Source: Streptomyces sp. yr375
GTDB lineage: Bacteria; Actinomycetota; Actinomycetes; Streptomycetales; Streptomycetaceae
Assembly (NCBI RefSeq): GCF_900110755.1
Contig: NZ_FOFF01000007.1
Coordinates: 124,001 to 188,000, forward strand
DNA length: 64,000 bases
Reading direction: 5' to 3'
Position 1 is the first letter of the stretch. Each line of letters starts with the position of its first letter. This document shows, piece by piece, positions 36,478 through 45,905 of this stretch. Both the position numbers and the translations under genes were made by a program. Under the pieces are notes generated by a model. It saw nothing but the letters and a program-made list of their open reading frames with translations, ran no database searches and was not told the origin of the DNA.

Positions 36478-36529
36478 GCACCGTTCGGCGCCGGTCCGCA
36501 CGAGGGGAGGGACCGGAGCCGAACGGTGC
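36478..36529. promoter_or_regulatory. Long hairpin in the STAND/Wadjet divergent gap
   Basis: Left arm GCACCGTTCGGC-G-CCGGTCC pairs with right arm GGACCGG-A-GCCGAACGGTGC: 19 base pairs with one mismatch around a 12-base loop. Immediately after it, GCAGACGG occurs twice among GCGCG tracts. The 494-bp gap (36333-36826) holds no gene, so this is the prime candidate for an operator or for an RNA element in the jetA leader. Confidence 0.55.
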
Positions 36530-36826
36530 GGCGCGTACGGCGCGCAGACGGTTCGCAGACGGCGCGCGTACGACACCTCGAACGTCGTCGCCGCGCCCCC
36601 GGCCCTCTGACCTGCGCCCCCTGGCCCCGCCCCCGTGTCCCCGCCCGCGCGCGCGTGATCTACCGTGAGCCACGGCCGCTCCGGGACGGGCGACTCGGCC
36701 CGCCCACCGCTGAGGCCACGGCGGTTCTCCGCATTCCGCCCAGGTTGTCAGTGGTGGCCTTTACGGTGGTGAGAGCTGGGTAGGGCTCGCCGTCGGGGAA
36801 GGAGCCGTCGGGGAAGGGGGAGGCGG

Positions 36827-38572
36827 GTGCGCAGGGTTCCGCCGGAGATGTTCCGGTTCACCACGGGGGATCGTGCCGATCTCCACGGCGCGGTGCTGCG
36901 GGCGTTCGGCGCGGCCAACGAGCGGCTGGAGACGGCACTCGGGCTCGACGAGGTCCGGTCCCGGCTGCGCACGGTCGGCTGGCTGGACGCGATCACGGAC
37001 GAGGAACTGCACGAGGCGCTCAGAAAACTCCAGCACTGGAACCTGCTGGACGTCGTCCAGAACCACGCGGAGAACTACCGCACAGCCGAGGAGTACGAGC
37101 GCCGCAACCTCCAGTACTCCCTGACCCGCCAGGGCGAGGCCGCCATCGCGGGGGTGGAGCACGCGCTGACGGTGCTCGCGTCGACGGGCGCGCTCCAGAC
37201 CGCCGTACTGGAAGCGATCACCGACCGGCTCGACGAGCTGTACGTCCTGCTGGAGCAGCCCGCGTCGGCGGACCGCCGCATCTTCAGCACCCTCCAGGAA
37301 CTGGAGGGGCACCTCGAAACGCTGCTGGACAACACCAAGGTGTTCAACGGCGAACTGCAACGGCTGCTGCGCGCCGAAGGCACCGACGCCGGGGTCTTCC
37401 GCGAGGTCAAGGCGTCGACGGTGGCGTACCTGCGCGAGTTCCTGGTCAACCTCGACCGGCGCGGGGCCGGGGTCGCCGTCGCGGTGGCCCGGGTGGAGGA
37501 GCGCGGCACCGGTGTGCTGCACGAGCGCGCGCTGCGGGGCGCGGAGCTGCCTCCGTCGGCCGGGGCGGACCCGTCGGCGGCGTGGCTGGAGCGGCGCAGG
37601 GCGCGCTGGGCGGGGCTGCGGGCCTGGTTCCTGCCGGCCGACGGGTCGCCGCCCCGGGTCGAGCAACTGCACGACGTGGCCCGGCGGGCGATCGTCTCGC
37701 TGCTTCAGGTGCTCGACCGGATCACGGAGTCCCGTCGCCGTTCGTCCAGCGCCGTCCAGGACTTCCGGGAACTCGCCCGCTGGTTCGCCGCCGCGCCCAC
37801 GGAGGAGGACCTGCACCGGCTGTGGTCGCTCGCCTTCGGCCTCGGCTCCGCGCGCCACGCCCACCTCGCGCACCCCGATCCCGAGCTGGTCCCCGTCTCC
37901 CGGACCTGGGCCGCCGCACCCCCGGTGGAGGTGTCCGCACTGCTGCGCACCAGCGGCCGTACGGAGCGCTTCACCCGGACCGGCAAGGTGCGGGACGTCT
38001 CCGCGACCCGCGCCGCCCGAGCCGAGCGCGCCCGCCGCGAACGCGCCGAACTCCAGGCGGCCTGGCAGATGCTGGCCACGGACGGTCCCGTACGGCTCTC
38101 CGCCTTCGCCGAACTCGACGCCGAACTCGACCCGGCAGCCTTCGAGCGCCTGTTCGACCTGCTCGGCAGGGCCCTCTCGTCCTGCCCGGACAGCACGGGA
38201 GTACGGCGGGCCGCGAGCGCGGACGGCGCAGTGGAGATCGTCCTCGCGGCCATGGACTCGGCCGAGGCCGACGAGGCCGACGAGGCCGACGACCGGATCG
38301 CCACGCTGCGCACCTCGACGGGGGTGATGACCGGCCCGGACTACGTCGTCCAGATCCGCAACGCGGACGCAGGGATGGATGTGGGGATGGGCGTGGGGGT
38401 GGACATAGGGAGGACGGACGTAGGGGTGGACGTAGGGACAGGGCCGCGCCGCCTGAGCGCGCGGGCGGAGACGACCACTCCCCACCCGTCGACCACCCCG
38501 CACTCGACGACCACTCCCCACCCGTTGACCACCCCGCACCCGTCGACCGCACACGAGGAGGCCGTCGGATGA
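36827..38572 (+). CDS. jetA: Wadjet type III protein JetA (TIGR02677/DUF2397)
   Basis: This 581-residue MukF/kleisin-like subunit has an N-terminal winged-helix/dimerisation part (RFTTGDRADLHGAVLRAFGAANERL, LHEALRKLQHWNLLDVVQNH, EYERRNLQYSLTRQGEAAI) and a long helical middle with FSTLQELEGHLETLLD. The C-terminal winged helix covers about residues 400-500. In Wadjet, JetA bridges the SMC-like JetC heads and binds JetB. The last 70 residues are low complexity (Gly/Val-Asp, then TTTPHPSTTPHS repeats) and look like a local addition. GTG 36827 follows AAGGGGGAGG; ATG 36848 is an alternative. The stop overlaps jetB (ATGA). Confidence 0.93.
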   Translation: MRRVPPEMFRFTTGDRADLHGAVLRAFGAANERLETALGLDEVRSRLRTVGWLDAITDEELHEALRKLQHWNLLDVVQNHAENYRTAEEYERRNLQYSLTRQGEAAIAGVEHALTVLASTGALQTAVLEAITDRLDELYVLLEQPASADRRIFSTLQELEGHLETLLDNTKVFNGELQRLLRAEGTDAGVFREVKASTVAYLREFLVNLDRRGAGVAVAVARVEERGTGVLHERALRGAELPPSAGADPSAAWLERRRARWAGLRAWFLPADGSPPRVEQLHDVARRAIVSLLQVLDRITESRRRSSSAVQDFRELARWFAAAPTEEDLHRLWSLAFGLGSARHAHLAHPDPELVPVSRTWAAAPPVEVSALLRTSGRTERFTRTGKVRDVSATRAARAERARRERAELQAAWQMLATDGPVRLSAFAELDAELDPAAFERLFDLLGRALSSCPDSTGVRRAASADGAVEIVLAAMDSAEADEADEADDRIATLRTSTGVMTGPDYVVQIRNADAGMDVGMGVGVDIGRTDVGVDVGTGPRRLSARAETTTPHPSTTPHSTTTPHPLTTPHPSTAHEEAVG

Positions 38573-39942
38573 GCACGCTCGCCAACCAACTGGTGGTGGT
38601 CGAACGGGAAGAGGTCGCGCGGGGCATCCGGCTGCTGCTCGCCCAGCCGTTGATCACCGAGCGCGGCGACCCCGTGGCCTTCGAGGTGGTCCGGCGTCGC
38701 AAGGAGCCGTTGGCCAAGTGGTTCGACTACACCTGCGGCTGGAGTCTGGTGGTGGAGCCGCGGCGCGGCTACGCCCGGCTGCTCAAGGTCCGCCCGACCG
38801 CCGACGCCTCCCGTCCCGCCCTCCGTCCCCGCGCGGGCCGCGCGCCCTTCGATCGCCGCCGGTACGTGCTGCTGTGCGTCACCGCGGCGGAGCTGACCTC
38901 CGTACCGATGACGACCATCGGCCTGCTCGCCGACCGCGTCGTCCAGGCCATGGCCGCCGATCCGGCGCTCGCCCCGTTCGACACCACCAGCCGCCGCGAG
39001 CGGATGGCCTTCGTCGACGTCCTGAAGCTGCTGGAGTCGTACGGCGTCCTGGCGGTCGTCGACGGCCTGACGGAGTCGTTCGTGGACACGGCGGAGGCGA
39101 AAGTCCTCTACCGGGTGGACGTCACCCTCCTGATGAGGCTGCCCGCGGCCCCCGTCGGGCCGTCACGCCTCGCGCTGCCCGCACAGGAGGTGCCGGCCCG
39201 CTTCGAGGAACTCCTCGCGGAGCTGATGCGCGAGCGCCGCTACGGCACACCGCCGCCCGCCACGCATCCGGCGCAGCCGGAGCATCTGGCAGATGCGGCA
39301 GATGCGGCAGATGCGGCATATGCGGGAGATACGGCGTTTACGGCACATCCGGCGCAACTGGCAGCAGGGGACGAGGCGTTCGTCGTCTCCGACACCCGGC
39401 GCAACCTGTGGCTGCGCCACTCCGTACTGCGCCGCCTCTTCGACGACCCGGTCCTCTACAGGGAGGACCTGACCGACGACGAGCTGGCCTACCTCGCGTC
39501 CCCCACGGGCCGTCAGATCCTGCGGCGCGCGGTGGAGCAGGCCGGACTCGTCCTGGAGGAACGCGCGGAGGGCTATCTCCTCGTCGACCCCGACGCCGTG
39601 GCCACCGACTCCACGTTCCCGGACGACTCCTCGACCGCCCGGGTCGCCGCACTGCTCCTCCTCGAAGGCATCGCCGACACCCCCGGCGGCGCGACCCCCG
39701 AGCAGCTCGCCGAGGCGGCGTCCGCCCTGCTGCGGCGGTTCCCCCGCTGGGCGAAGGCCTACCAGGCGACCGAGGGCGCGCACCGGCTGGCCGACGACGC
39801 CGTGGCCGTACTGCGCGACTTCGGCCTCGCCCGCGCCATCGGCGACCGCGTCGTACCCCGCCCGGCCGCCCACCGGTACCGCGTGGCACACACGAGCACG
39901 ACCACCGCTACCGCCACGACCGAGGAAGGAGGCCCGCTGTGA
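38569..39942 (+). CDS. jetB: Wadjet type III protein JetB (TIGR02678/DUF2398)
   Basis: This 457-residue MukE/KITE-like subunit has family patterns EREEVARGIRLLLAQPLI, FDYTCGWSLVVEPRRGYARL, RRRYVLLCVTAAEL and RHSVLRRLFDDPVLYREDL, then a C-terminal winged helix (GAHRLADDAVAVLRDFGL). In the complex JetB sits on JetA near the JetC heads. A 9-bp repeat adds an Ala-Asp stretch near residues 241-255, in a loop between domains. Both ends overlap neighbours by 4 bp (ATGA with jetA, GTGA with jetC), so the subunits are made in one coupled series. Confidence 0.92.
   Translation: MSTLANQLVVVEREEVARGIRLLLAQPLITERGDPVAFEVVRRRKEPLAKWFDYTCGWSLVVEPRRGYARLLKVRPTADASRPALRPRAGRAPFDRRRYVLLCVTAAELTSVPMTTIGLLADRVVQAMAADPALAPFDTTSRRERMAFVDVLKLLESYGVLAVVDGLTESFVDTAEAKVLYRVDVTLLMRLPAAPVGPSRLALPAQEVPARFEELLAELMRERRYGTPPPATHPAQPEHLADAADAADAAYAGDTAFTAHPAQLAAGDEAFVVSDTRRNLWLRHSVLRRLFDDPVLYREDLTDDELAYLASPTGRQILRRAVEQAGLVLEERAEGYLLVDPDAVATDSTFPDDSSTARVAALLLLEGIADTPGGATPEQLAEAASALLRRFPRWAKAYQATEGAHRLADDAVAVLRDFGLARAIGDRVVPRPAAHRYRVAHTSTTTATATTEEGGPL
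39289..39333 (+). repeat. 9-bp tandem repeat inside jetB
   Basis: Three perfect GCAGATGCG units and two degenerate ones encode (ADA)n between the N- and C-terminal parts of JetB. The frame is kept. Confidence 0.9.
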
Positions 39943-42900
39943 ACGTGACCGAACTGCCGGTACGCGGCACGGACCGGCCGGACGCCGCTCCTCCCACGGC
40001 TCCCACAGACACCACCACCCGCCCCACGGGCGGCACCCCCGAGGCCCGCAACCGGTGGCAGCCCGTCCGCGCCGGGATCCTCAACGTCTGGCGCTACTAC
40101 GACGAGACGTTCACCTTCCACGAGGGACGGCTGCTGCTGCGCGGACCGAACGGCACGGGCAAGTCGAAGGCGCTGGAACTGCTGCTGCCGTTCCTGTTCG
40201 ACGCGAACCTCAGGCCCCACCGCCTCTCCACCTTCGGCGGTTCCGAACGCACCATGCACTGGAACCTCATGGGCGAAGGCGCCACCGGCAAGACCCGCGT
40301 GGGATACGTGTGGCTGGAGTTCGGCCACGCCGACGGCCGCTGGTTCTCCTGCGGCGCCCGGCTCCAGGCCAGCATCCACACCAGCGGCGTCCAGACCGAC
40401 TACTTCACCACCGCCCGCCGCCTCGCCCGCCCCGACGGCGTGTCCCTCGTCAACGAGGCGGGCCAGCCCCTCACCCGGCCCGCGCTCGCGGATGCTCTCG
40501 CCCTGGCGGGCGACGGCGAGATCCACGCCACGGCGGCCGACTACCGGGCCACGATCCGCCGCACCCTCTTCGACGGCCTCGGCGAGCAGCGCTTCGAGGC
40601 GCTGATCACCGCCCTGCTCCAGCTCCGGCAGCCGAAACTCTCCGAGCGGCTCGACCCGTCCCTCCTGTCCACGCTGCTGTCCAAGGCCCTCCCGCCGCTC
40701 GGCGAGAGCGAGATCGGCGAACTCGCCGAGGGCTTCGAGCGGCTCGACCGGCAGCGCGAGGACCTGAAGCGGCTGGACGAGGAGGTCACCGCCGCTGCTG
40801 CCATTGCCGGTCGCCAACGCGGTTACACCCAGCGGGTGTTGCGGTCGGCCGCCGCGCAACTGATCTCCGCGACGACGGACATGGACAACCGCGCCCGGAT
40901 CGCCCGGGAGAGCGCGGAGCAGCACCGGCAGGCCGTGCACGACCAGGAGGCCACCGGGCGGCGCAGGGCGGAGTTGGGCGAGCGCGTCGCGGAACTCGAG
41001 GCCGCCGTCCAGGGGTTGCTGGACAGCGACCTCTACCAGCAGGGCAAGGAGCTGGACCAGCTCCGCCGCCGTACCCAGGACACCGCGCAGGCGGCCGACC
41101 GGCTGCGCGCCACCGCCGACGACCGGCAGCGCCGGGCCCGCGCGGACGAGGAGCAGGCGGCCACCGCCGCCCGGCAGGCCGAGGAGTGCGCCCACCACGC
41201 CCGGGACACCGCCGAGGACGCCGAACGGACCGCCCGCACCGTGGGCATGGAGTCGGTGCACACGGAGATGCGCGCCGCCCTCGCCGACGCGCCCGCGGAC
41301 GCCCCCACCGCCGACGACCCCGCGCGGGAGGCGACCCGGGTCCGGCAGGTCCGCCACCTGCTGCGCGGCGCGGTCAAGGGCCGCCGCGACCAGATGGCCG
41401 CCGTCCGGGAAGCCGTCGAACGCCATGAGCGGGCCGTCGGCGACCGCACCGCCGCCGAAACGCTCCTCGACGGCGCCCGGGACGGCCTCGCCGAGGCCAT
41501 GACCCGGCGCGACGAAGCGGCCCGGGAGTGCGCGCAGGCCCTGCGGGCCCAGGCGGAACAGCTCCGGGAATGGGCCGCCGGATGCGTGGAGCTGCGCATC
41601 GGCGACGTCGAGGAACTGGCCGCCCGAGCCGCCGTCGAGGCGGACGTCCTGGCCGTCGTGGAGCGCGCCGTACGCGCCCTTGACCAGCAGATCACCCAGT
41701 CCGAGACCCGGGTCGAAGCGGCCCGGAAGACCGGCCACGATCAGCGGGAGAGGTTCGTCCGGGCCATCGAGGCACTCACCGCGGAAGCCGACCTTCCGCC
41801 GGTCGCCCCGCCGACCCGTACGACGGACCGTTCGACGATGGAGGGCGCGCCCCTGTGGCGGCTGGTGGCCTTCCGCGACGGCGTTCCCGAGGAGGTCCAG
41901 GCGGGCGTCGAGGCGGCGCTCGAGGCGTCGGGGCTGCTCGACGCGTGGCTGAGCCCCGAGGACACCATCGACCTGGCCGGCCACGACACCTTCGCGGCGC
42001 CCGGCTGGGCGACCCCCGCGCCGGGGCCGTCCCTGCGGGAGGTCCTGCGCCCCGAGAAGGACATCCCGGTCGCCGCCGACCGCGTGGACCGCCTCCTCGC
42101 GGGCATCGCCTACGGGGAACACCTCCCGCACTGGCACACCGCCGCCGTCGCCGCGGACGGTAGCTGGCGACTGGCCGCGGCCATCGGCACCTGGAGCAAG
42201 GCGGCCCCCGCCCACATCGGCGCCCACGCCCGTGACCAGGCAAGACAGCGCCGTATCACGGACCTGACCGACCGGCTCACCGCGCTGAACACCCACATCG
42301 CGGCGCTCGACACCCGCCTCGGCGCGCTGCGCGAGAGCCGCTCCCGCCTCGACGCCGACCTCGCCGCCCGCCCCCGGCACCGGGAACTCGACGAAACACG
42401 CCGCCGGTGGGACCGCGCGGAGGAGGCGGTCGGCGTCCGCGACGACGCCGTCCGCCGGGCGGTCAAGGTCCTCGACGGACGCGAGGCCGACGTCAGCCGC
42501 TGCCTGCGCACCCTGGGCCGACTGTCCTCCGAACACGCCCTGCCCACCGAGCGCGGCCGGCTGAACGAACTGTCCGCCGCCGTCGACGCGTTCGCCGACA
42601 CCGCCGACGCCTGGGCCGACGCCCACCTGCACTGGTCCACCGCCCTCGGCCGGTCCGCCGCCGCCCGACACCAGGCCGAACGCTCCACGGAGGCCGCCCG
42701 CGAGGCCCAGGCCGAAGCCGACCGCGCCGACGCCGAGGCGCGGGCGCTCGCCGCCACCCTCCAGGCCGCGGACAGCACCGTCGGCGAGGACTTCCGCCAG
42801 ACAGCCGTCCGCATCGGCGAGTTGAGACAGGACGTCCGCCGCAGCCGTGAGCAGATCAGCGCGAGCGACGGCGAACTGGGCCGCCTGCAACGCCGTATCG

Positions 42901-44150
42901 GCTCCCTGGAAGCGACCATGGCCATGGACGCCCTGCGCCGCGACGAGGCGACCGCCGCCCGCGACGCCTCGGCCCTCCGCTTCCGGCACCTGTGCCTGCT
43001 CGGCCTGCCCCAGGACGCGGGCGTCCCCCCGGACCGCACCGCGTCGGGCCTGACCGCGTCGGACGGCACCCGCGCCACCCTGGAAGCGGCCCGCGAGATC
43101 GCCGCCGAGTGGCCCGGCCTCGCCCACGAACCACGCAACCTCGGGGACGCCGTCCAGCGCCTCTCCGAGGCCGTCCACCAGGCCCGTCAGGTCCTCGGCC
43201 GGCGCGCCGACCTCGACCTGGAGGCCGACGACGACGTCCAGATCTTCACCGCCACCATGGACGGCGCCCGCATCGGCGCGACGGGCCTGCTCCACACCCT
43301 CACCGCCGAACGGGACGGCAGCCGCGACGACATCACCGTCGCCGAGCGCCGCCTCTTCGACCAGACCCTCACCGGCGACACCCGCCGCCACCTCGCCGCC
43401 CGCATCCGCCAGGCCAACGAACTCGTCGACCGCATGAACGGCCACCTGGAGCGCGTCCGCACCGCGTCGAAGGTCTCCGTCCAACTGGTGTGGCGCATCC
43501 ACCCCGACCTCCCGGCCGGCACCCAGACCGCCCGCACCCTCCTCCTCAAGGAACCGAAGAACGTCACCGACGCCGACCGCGAGGCCCTGCACGACTTCTT
43601 CCGGGCCCGCATCGAGGAGGCCAAGGCCAGGAACACGGCGGCCACCTGGGAGGAACAGCTCGCCGAAGTGCTCGACTACACGGCCTGGCACCAGTTCGTC
43701 GTCCGCCTCGACCGCGCGAACGGCGCCGGCTGGCAGGTCCTCACCAAAAAACTGCACGGCGCGCTCTCCGGCGGCGAAAAGGCCATCGCCCTGCACCTGC
43801 CCCTCTTCGCCGCGGTCGCCGCGCACTACGAGGCCGTCCCCGAAGCACCTCGCCCGATCCTCCTCGACGAGGTCTTCGTCGGCGTCGACACCACCAACCG
43901 CGGCCAGATCTTCGCCCTCCTCACCGCCCTAGACCTCGACTTGATGCTCACCTCAGACCACGAGTGGTGCCACTACCGCGAACTCCCCGGCATCGCCATC
44001 CACCAACTCATCACAGGAACAGACGGCGACGACGCGGTCACCAGCGCCCGGTTCGTATGGACGGGGGCGGGGATGCGGGCGGATGAGGGGGATGGGGGAG
44101 ATGCGGGGGGCGCCGGGGAAGTGGGAGATGAGAGGGACGGAGGGGACTGA
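39939..44150 (+). CDS. jetC: Wadjet type III protein JetC, SMC/MukB-like ATPase (TIGR02680)
   Basis: This 1403-residue ATPase has Walker A GPNGTGKS at residues 69-76 near the N-terminus. Long Arg/Glu/Ala-rich coiled coils (about 260-560 and 780-1200) flank a hinge-like globular part. The C-terminal head carries signature LSGGEKAIALHLPLFAAV and Walker B RPILLDEVFVGVD. JetC is the motor that extrudes DNA loops, and Wadjet uses it to test whether DNA is a small circle. GTG 39939 has GGAGG six bases upstream and overlaps jetB. The tail after TGTDGDDAV is Gly/Asp-rich low complexity continuing into a purine-rich tract. Confidence 0.94.
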   Translation: MNVTELPVRGTDRPDAAPPTAPTDTTTRPTGGTPEARNRWQPVRAGILNVWRYYDETFTFHEGRLLLRGPNGTGKSKALELLLPFLFDANLRPHRLSTFGGSERTMHWNLMGEGATGKTRVGYVWLEFGHADGRWFSCGARLQASIHTSGVQTDYFTTARRLARPDGVSLVNEAGQPLTRPALADALALAGDGEIHATAADYRATIRRTLFDGLGEQRFEALITALLQLRQPKLSERLDPSLLSTLLSKALPPLGESEIGELAEGFERLDRQREDLKRLDEEVTAAAAIAGRQRGYTQRVLRSAAAQLISATTDMDNRARIARESAEQHRQAVHDQEATGRRRAELGERVAELEAAVQGLLDSDLYQQGKELDQLRRRTQDTAQAADRLRATADDRQRRARADEEQAATAARQAEECAHHARDTAEDAERTARTVGMESVHTEMRAALADAPADAPTADDPAREATRVRQVRHLLRGAVKGRRDQMAAVREAVERHERAVGDRTAAETLLDGARDGLAEAMTRRDEAARECAQALRAQAEQLREWAAGCVELRIGDVEELAARAAVEADVLAVVERAVRALDQQITQSETRVEAARKTGHDQRERFVRAIEALTAEADLPPVAPPTRTTDRSTMEGAPLWRLVAFRDGVPEEVQAGVEAALEASGLLDAWLSPEDTIDLAGHDTFAAPGWATPAPGPSLREVLRPEKDIPVAADRVDRLLAGIAYGEHLPHWHTAAVAADGSWRLAAAIGTWSKAAPAHIGAHARDQARQRRITDLTDRLTALNTHIAALDTRLGALRESRSRLDADLAARPRHRELDETRRRWDRAEEAVGVRDDAVRRAVKVLDGREADVSRCLRTLGRLSSEHALPTERGRLNELSAAVDAFADTADAWADAHLHWSTALGRSAAARHQAERSTEAAREAQAEADRADAEARALAATLQAADSTVGEDFRQTAVRIGELRQDVRRSREQISASDGELGRLQRRIGSLEATMAMDALRRDEATAARDASALRFRHLCLLGLPQDAGVPPDRTASGLTASDGTRATLEAAREIAAEWPGLAHEPRNLGDAVQRLSEAVHQARQVLGRRADLDLEADDDVQIFTATMDGARIGATGLLHTLTAERDGSRDDITVAERRLFDQTLTGDTRRHLAARIRQANELVDRMNGHLERVRTASKVSVQLVWRIHPDLPAGTQTARTLLLKEPKNVTDADREALHDFFRARIEEAKARNTAATWEEQLAEVLDYTAWHQFVVRLDRANGAGWQVLTKKLHGALSGGEKAIALHLPLFAAVAAHYEAVPEAPRPILLDEVFVGVDTTNRGQIFALLTALDLDLMLTSDHEWCHYRELPGIAIHQLITGTDGDDAVTSARFVWTGAGMRADEGDGGDAGGAGEVGDERDGGD

Positions 44151-44236
44151 GGAGACGACGGAAACGAGGGAGACGACGGAAACGAGGGCGATTAAGGGAA
44201 ACGAGGGAGATGAGGGAGATAAGGGAGGCGGCGGAG
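44070..44236 (+). repeat. Purine-rich degenerate repeat tract, jetC end and jetC-jetD gap
   Basis: The coding strand is almost entirely A and G here, with repeated GAGGGAGA, GACGACGGAAACGAGGG and GGGAGATAAGGGAGG units. It encodes the acidic Gly-Asp tail of JetC, then fills the 86-bp gap before jetD and ends in jetD's own ribosome site. Confidence 0.8.
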
Positions 44237-45544
44237 ATGACCGGGACAGGAAATCCAGGACGTGAGCGCCCCACAACTCCCCCTCCGCCTCCCCCTTCTG
44301 CCTCCCCCCTCCCCCTCCCGGCTCCCCCACACCTCACCACCCCCCACCTGCGCCCGCTCTGGCAGGCGGTGCACGACCGCATCTCCTCCGGCCGCCCCGT
44401 CACCAGCGTGCGCCTGGGCCCGCTGGACGACGACGAACGGGAGGCCCTGGCCGACCTCCTCGGCATGGACCGCCTGCCGGACCAGCGCCCCACCGTCCGC
44501 CTGACCAGGCTGGCGGACGCCGTGGCCGAGGCCGGCGGCGGCACCGTACGCGACCTGGTCACCCAGATCATCGGCCCACTCGACGACCGAGCGGCCGAAC
44601 GCCGTCGCCGCGACGACGAACGCACGGCACTGTGGTCCTGGCTGACGACCCACGACACGATCCGAACCCAGCCCGTCCTCACGGACTGGACGACGTACTG
44701 CCGCACCCAGGGCCTGCTGGCCGGCTCCACCACCCGCACCCGCGACCTCCTCTCCGCCGCCCTCACCGTGCTCGCCGCGCTGCCCGCCGAGGGCGAGCCG
44801 CTACCGGTGTTCGCCGCGCGGGTCCGGCACGGCGACCCGCACGCCCTGGACGACGGCACCCGCCTGTCCGCCCTCGTCCTACGGGCCCTGTCCACGCTCT
44901 ACGACACACCCGTGCCCGACAGTTCCCAAGCGCGGCGCGAGTTGTGGTCCCGGGCCGGTGTCGCCGACGACGACCTGTCCACGACGGTCCTGGCCGCCGG
45001 ACTCCGCCTGACCGGCGAGGGCACGCTGAGCCGCCTGGCCCGCATCTGCGCCGAGGCGGGCCAAGCGGTCTCGCTCACCCTCGCCCAGTTGAGATCACCG
45101 GGCGAGTACGGCTTCCCGGCCCGACCCGTCCACATCACGGAGAACCCGAGCGTCCTCGCCCTGGCCCTGCGCCGCTTCGGCGCCGACTGCCCACCCCTCG
45201 TCTGCACCTCGGGCTGGCCGAACGGCGCGGCCGTCCGCCTCCTCCACCTCCTGGCAGCAGAGGGCGCGACCCTCCACTACCACGGCGACTTCGACGGCGA
45301 GGGCATACGCATCGCAGCCCACGTCATGCACAAAACCCCCGCAGTCCCCTGGCGCATGACCACCCACGACTACCTGACAGCCCTCGCCACCACCCCCCAA
45401 GCCCCCTCCCCAGGCCGCCTCACCGAGGCCCCGTGGGACCCGACCCTCACCCCAACCATGGCGACCCACGACAAAGCAGTCATGGAGGAATCGATGACGG
45501 ACACCCTCCTGCAAGACCTGTCACGAGAACGCACCCACCAATGA
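44237..45544 (+). CDS. jetD: Wadjet type III nuclease JetD (TIGR02679/DUF2399, Toprim-like)
   Basis: This 435-residue protein has a proline-rich N-terminal tail, a DUF3323-like N-terminal domain, and a C-terminal Toprim-like domain (DUF2399) with VHITENPSVLALAL supplying the catalytic Glu and LHYHGDFDGEGIRIAAHV the DxD metal pair. JetD is the topoVI-A/Spo11-like subunit that cuts plasmid DNA after extrusion stalls. The ATG at 44237 has GGGAGG eight bases upstream; ATG 44210 is in frame but would translate repeat sequence. It completes a four-gene system with all key residues present. Confidence 0.92.
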   Translation: MTGTGNPGRERPTTPPPPPPSASPLPLPAPPHLTTPHLRPLWQAVHDRISSGRPVTSVRLGPLDDDEREALADLLGMDRLPDQRPTVRLTRLADAVAEAGGGTVRDLVTQIIGPLDDRAAERRRRDDERTALWSWLTTHDTIRTQPVLTDWTTYCRTQGLLAGSTTRTRDLLSAALTVLAALPAEGEPLPVFAARVRHGDPHALDDGTRLSALVLRALSTLYDTPVPDSSQARRELWSRAGVADDDLSTTVLAAGLRLTGEGTLSRLARICAEAGQAVSLTLAQLRSPGEYGFPARPVHITENPSVLALALRRFGADCPPLVCTSGWPNGAAVRLLHLLAAEGATLHYHGDFDGEGIRIAAHVMHKTPAVPWRMTTHDYLTALATTPQAPSPGRLTEAPWDPTLTPTMATHDKAVMEESMTDTLLQDLSRERTHQ

Positions 45545-45704
45545 ACGGGCCTGCGGGCATCGTGGCCGTGGCTACGGTCAGTCCATGCAGTGGATCACCC
45601 TCCTGCTGTGCCAGCCGCGCCCTGAAGTCGGCGAAGCCGCCGTAGGACCAGCCGACGTCCGGACCGGAGGTGTCTCCATCTCCCGGGAACACCATCAATC
45701 CCAT
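45480..45704 (-). pseudogene. Probable truncated hypothetical gene (remnant)
   Basis: The first 36 or so codons from the ATG at 45704 (MGLMVFPGDGDTSGPDVGWS, then YGGFADFRARLAQQEG) look like the start of a small protein common in Streptomyces, with GAAGAGG upstream. After about 45597 the sequence loses that character, and the frame runs antisense into the jetD 3' end. It is best read as a fragment left by rearrangement at the island boundary. Confidence 0.45.
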
Positions 45705-45825
45705 GCCATCCTCTTCATTCCCCGAGCGCACAGGATCCGGAGGGAACGACGTCCGCAACCGAGATAATCGGGGCGACCCTCAGCTCCGCCGGCGTCGACT
45801 GACGGCCGACACCCTCGCTACGGCC

Positions 45826-45905
45826 TGTCTGAAGGACGTCGACGGGATCGATGCCGATGAGTGGACACCCCGGGAACTCCGGCACAGCCTCCTGTCACGA
45901 AGTTA
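45826..45905 (+). pseudogene. Integrase C-terminal fragment from an earlier element
   Basis: The residues LKDVDGIDADEWTPRELRHS closely match residues 313-332 of the intact integrase encoded at 59029-60198, and the DNA is also similar. Homology stops where the left attachment repeat begins, so the remainder of the gene was deleted. It marks a former element of the same family at the same tRNA. Confidence 0.8.

Noticed and set aside
39759-43826. 1355-codon - strand reading frame
   Set aside because: Antisense shadow of jetC created by high GC at third codon positions.
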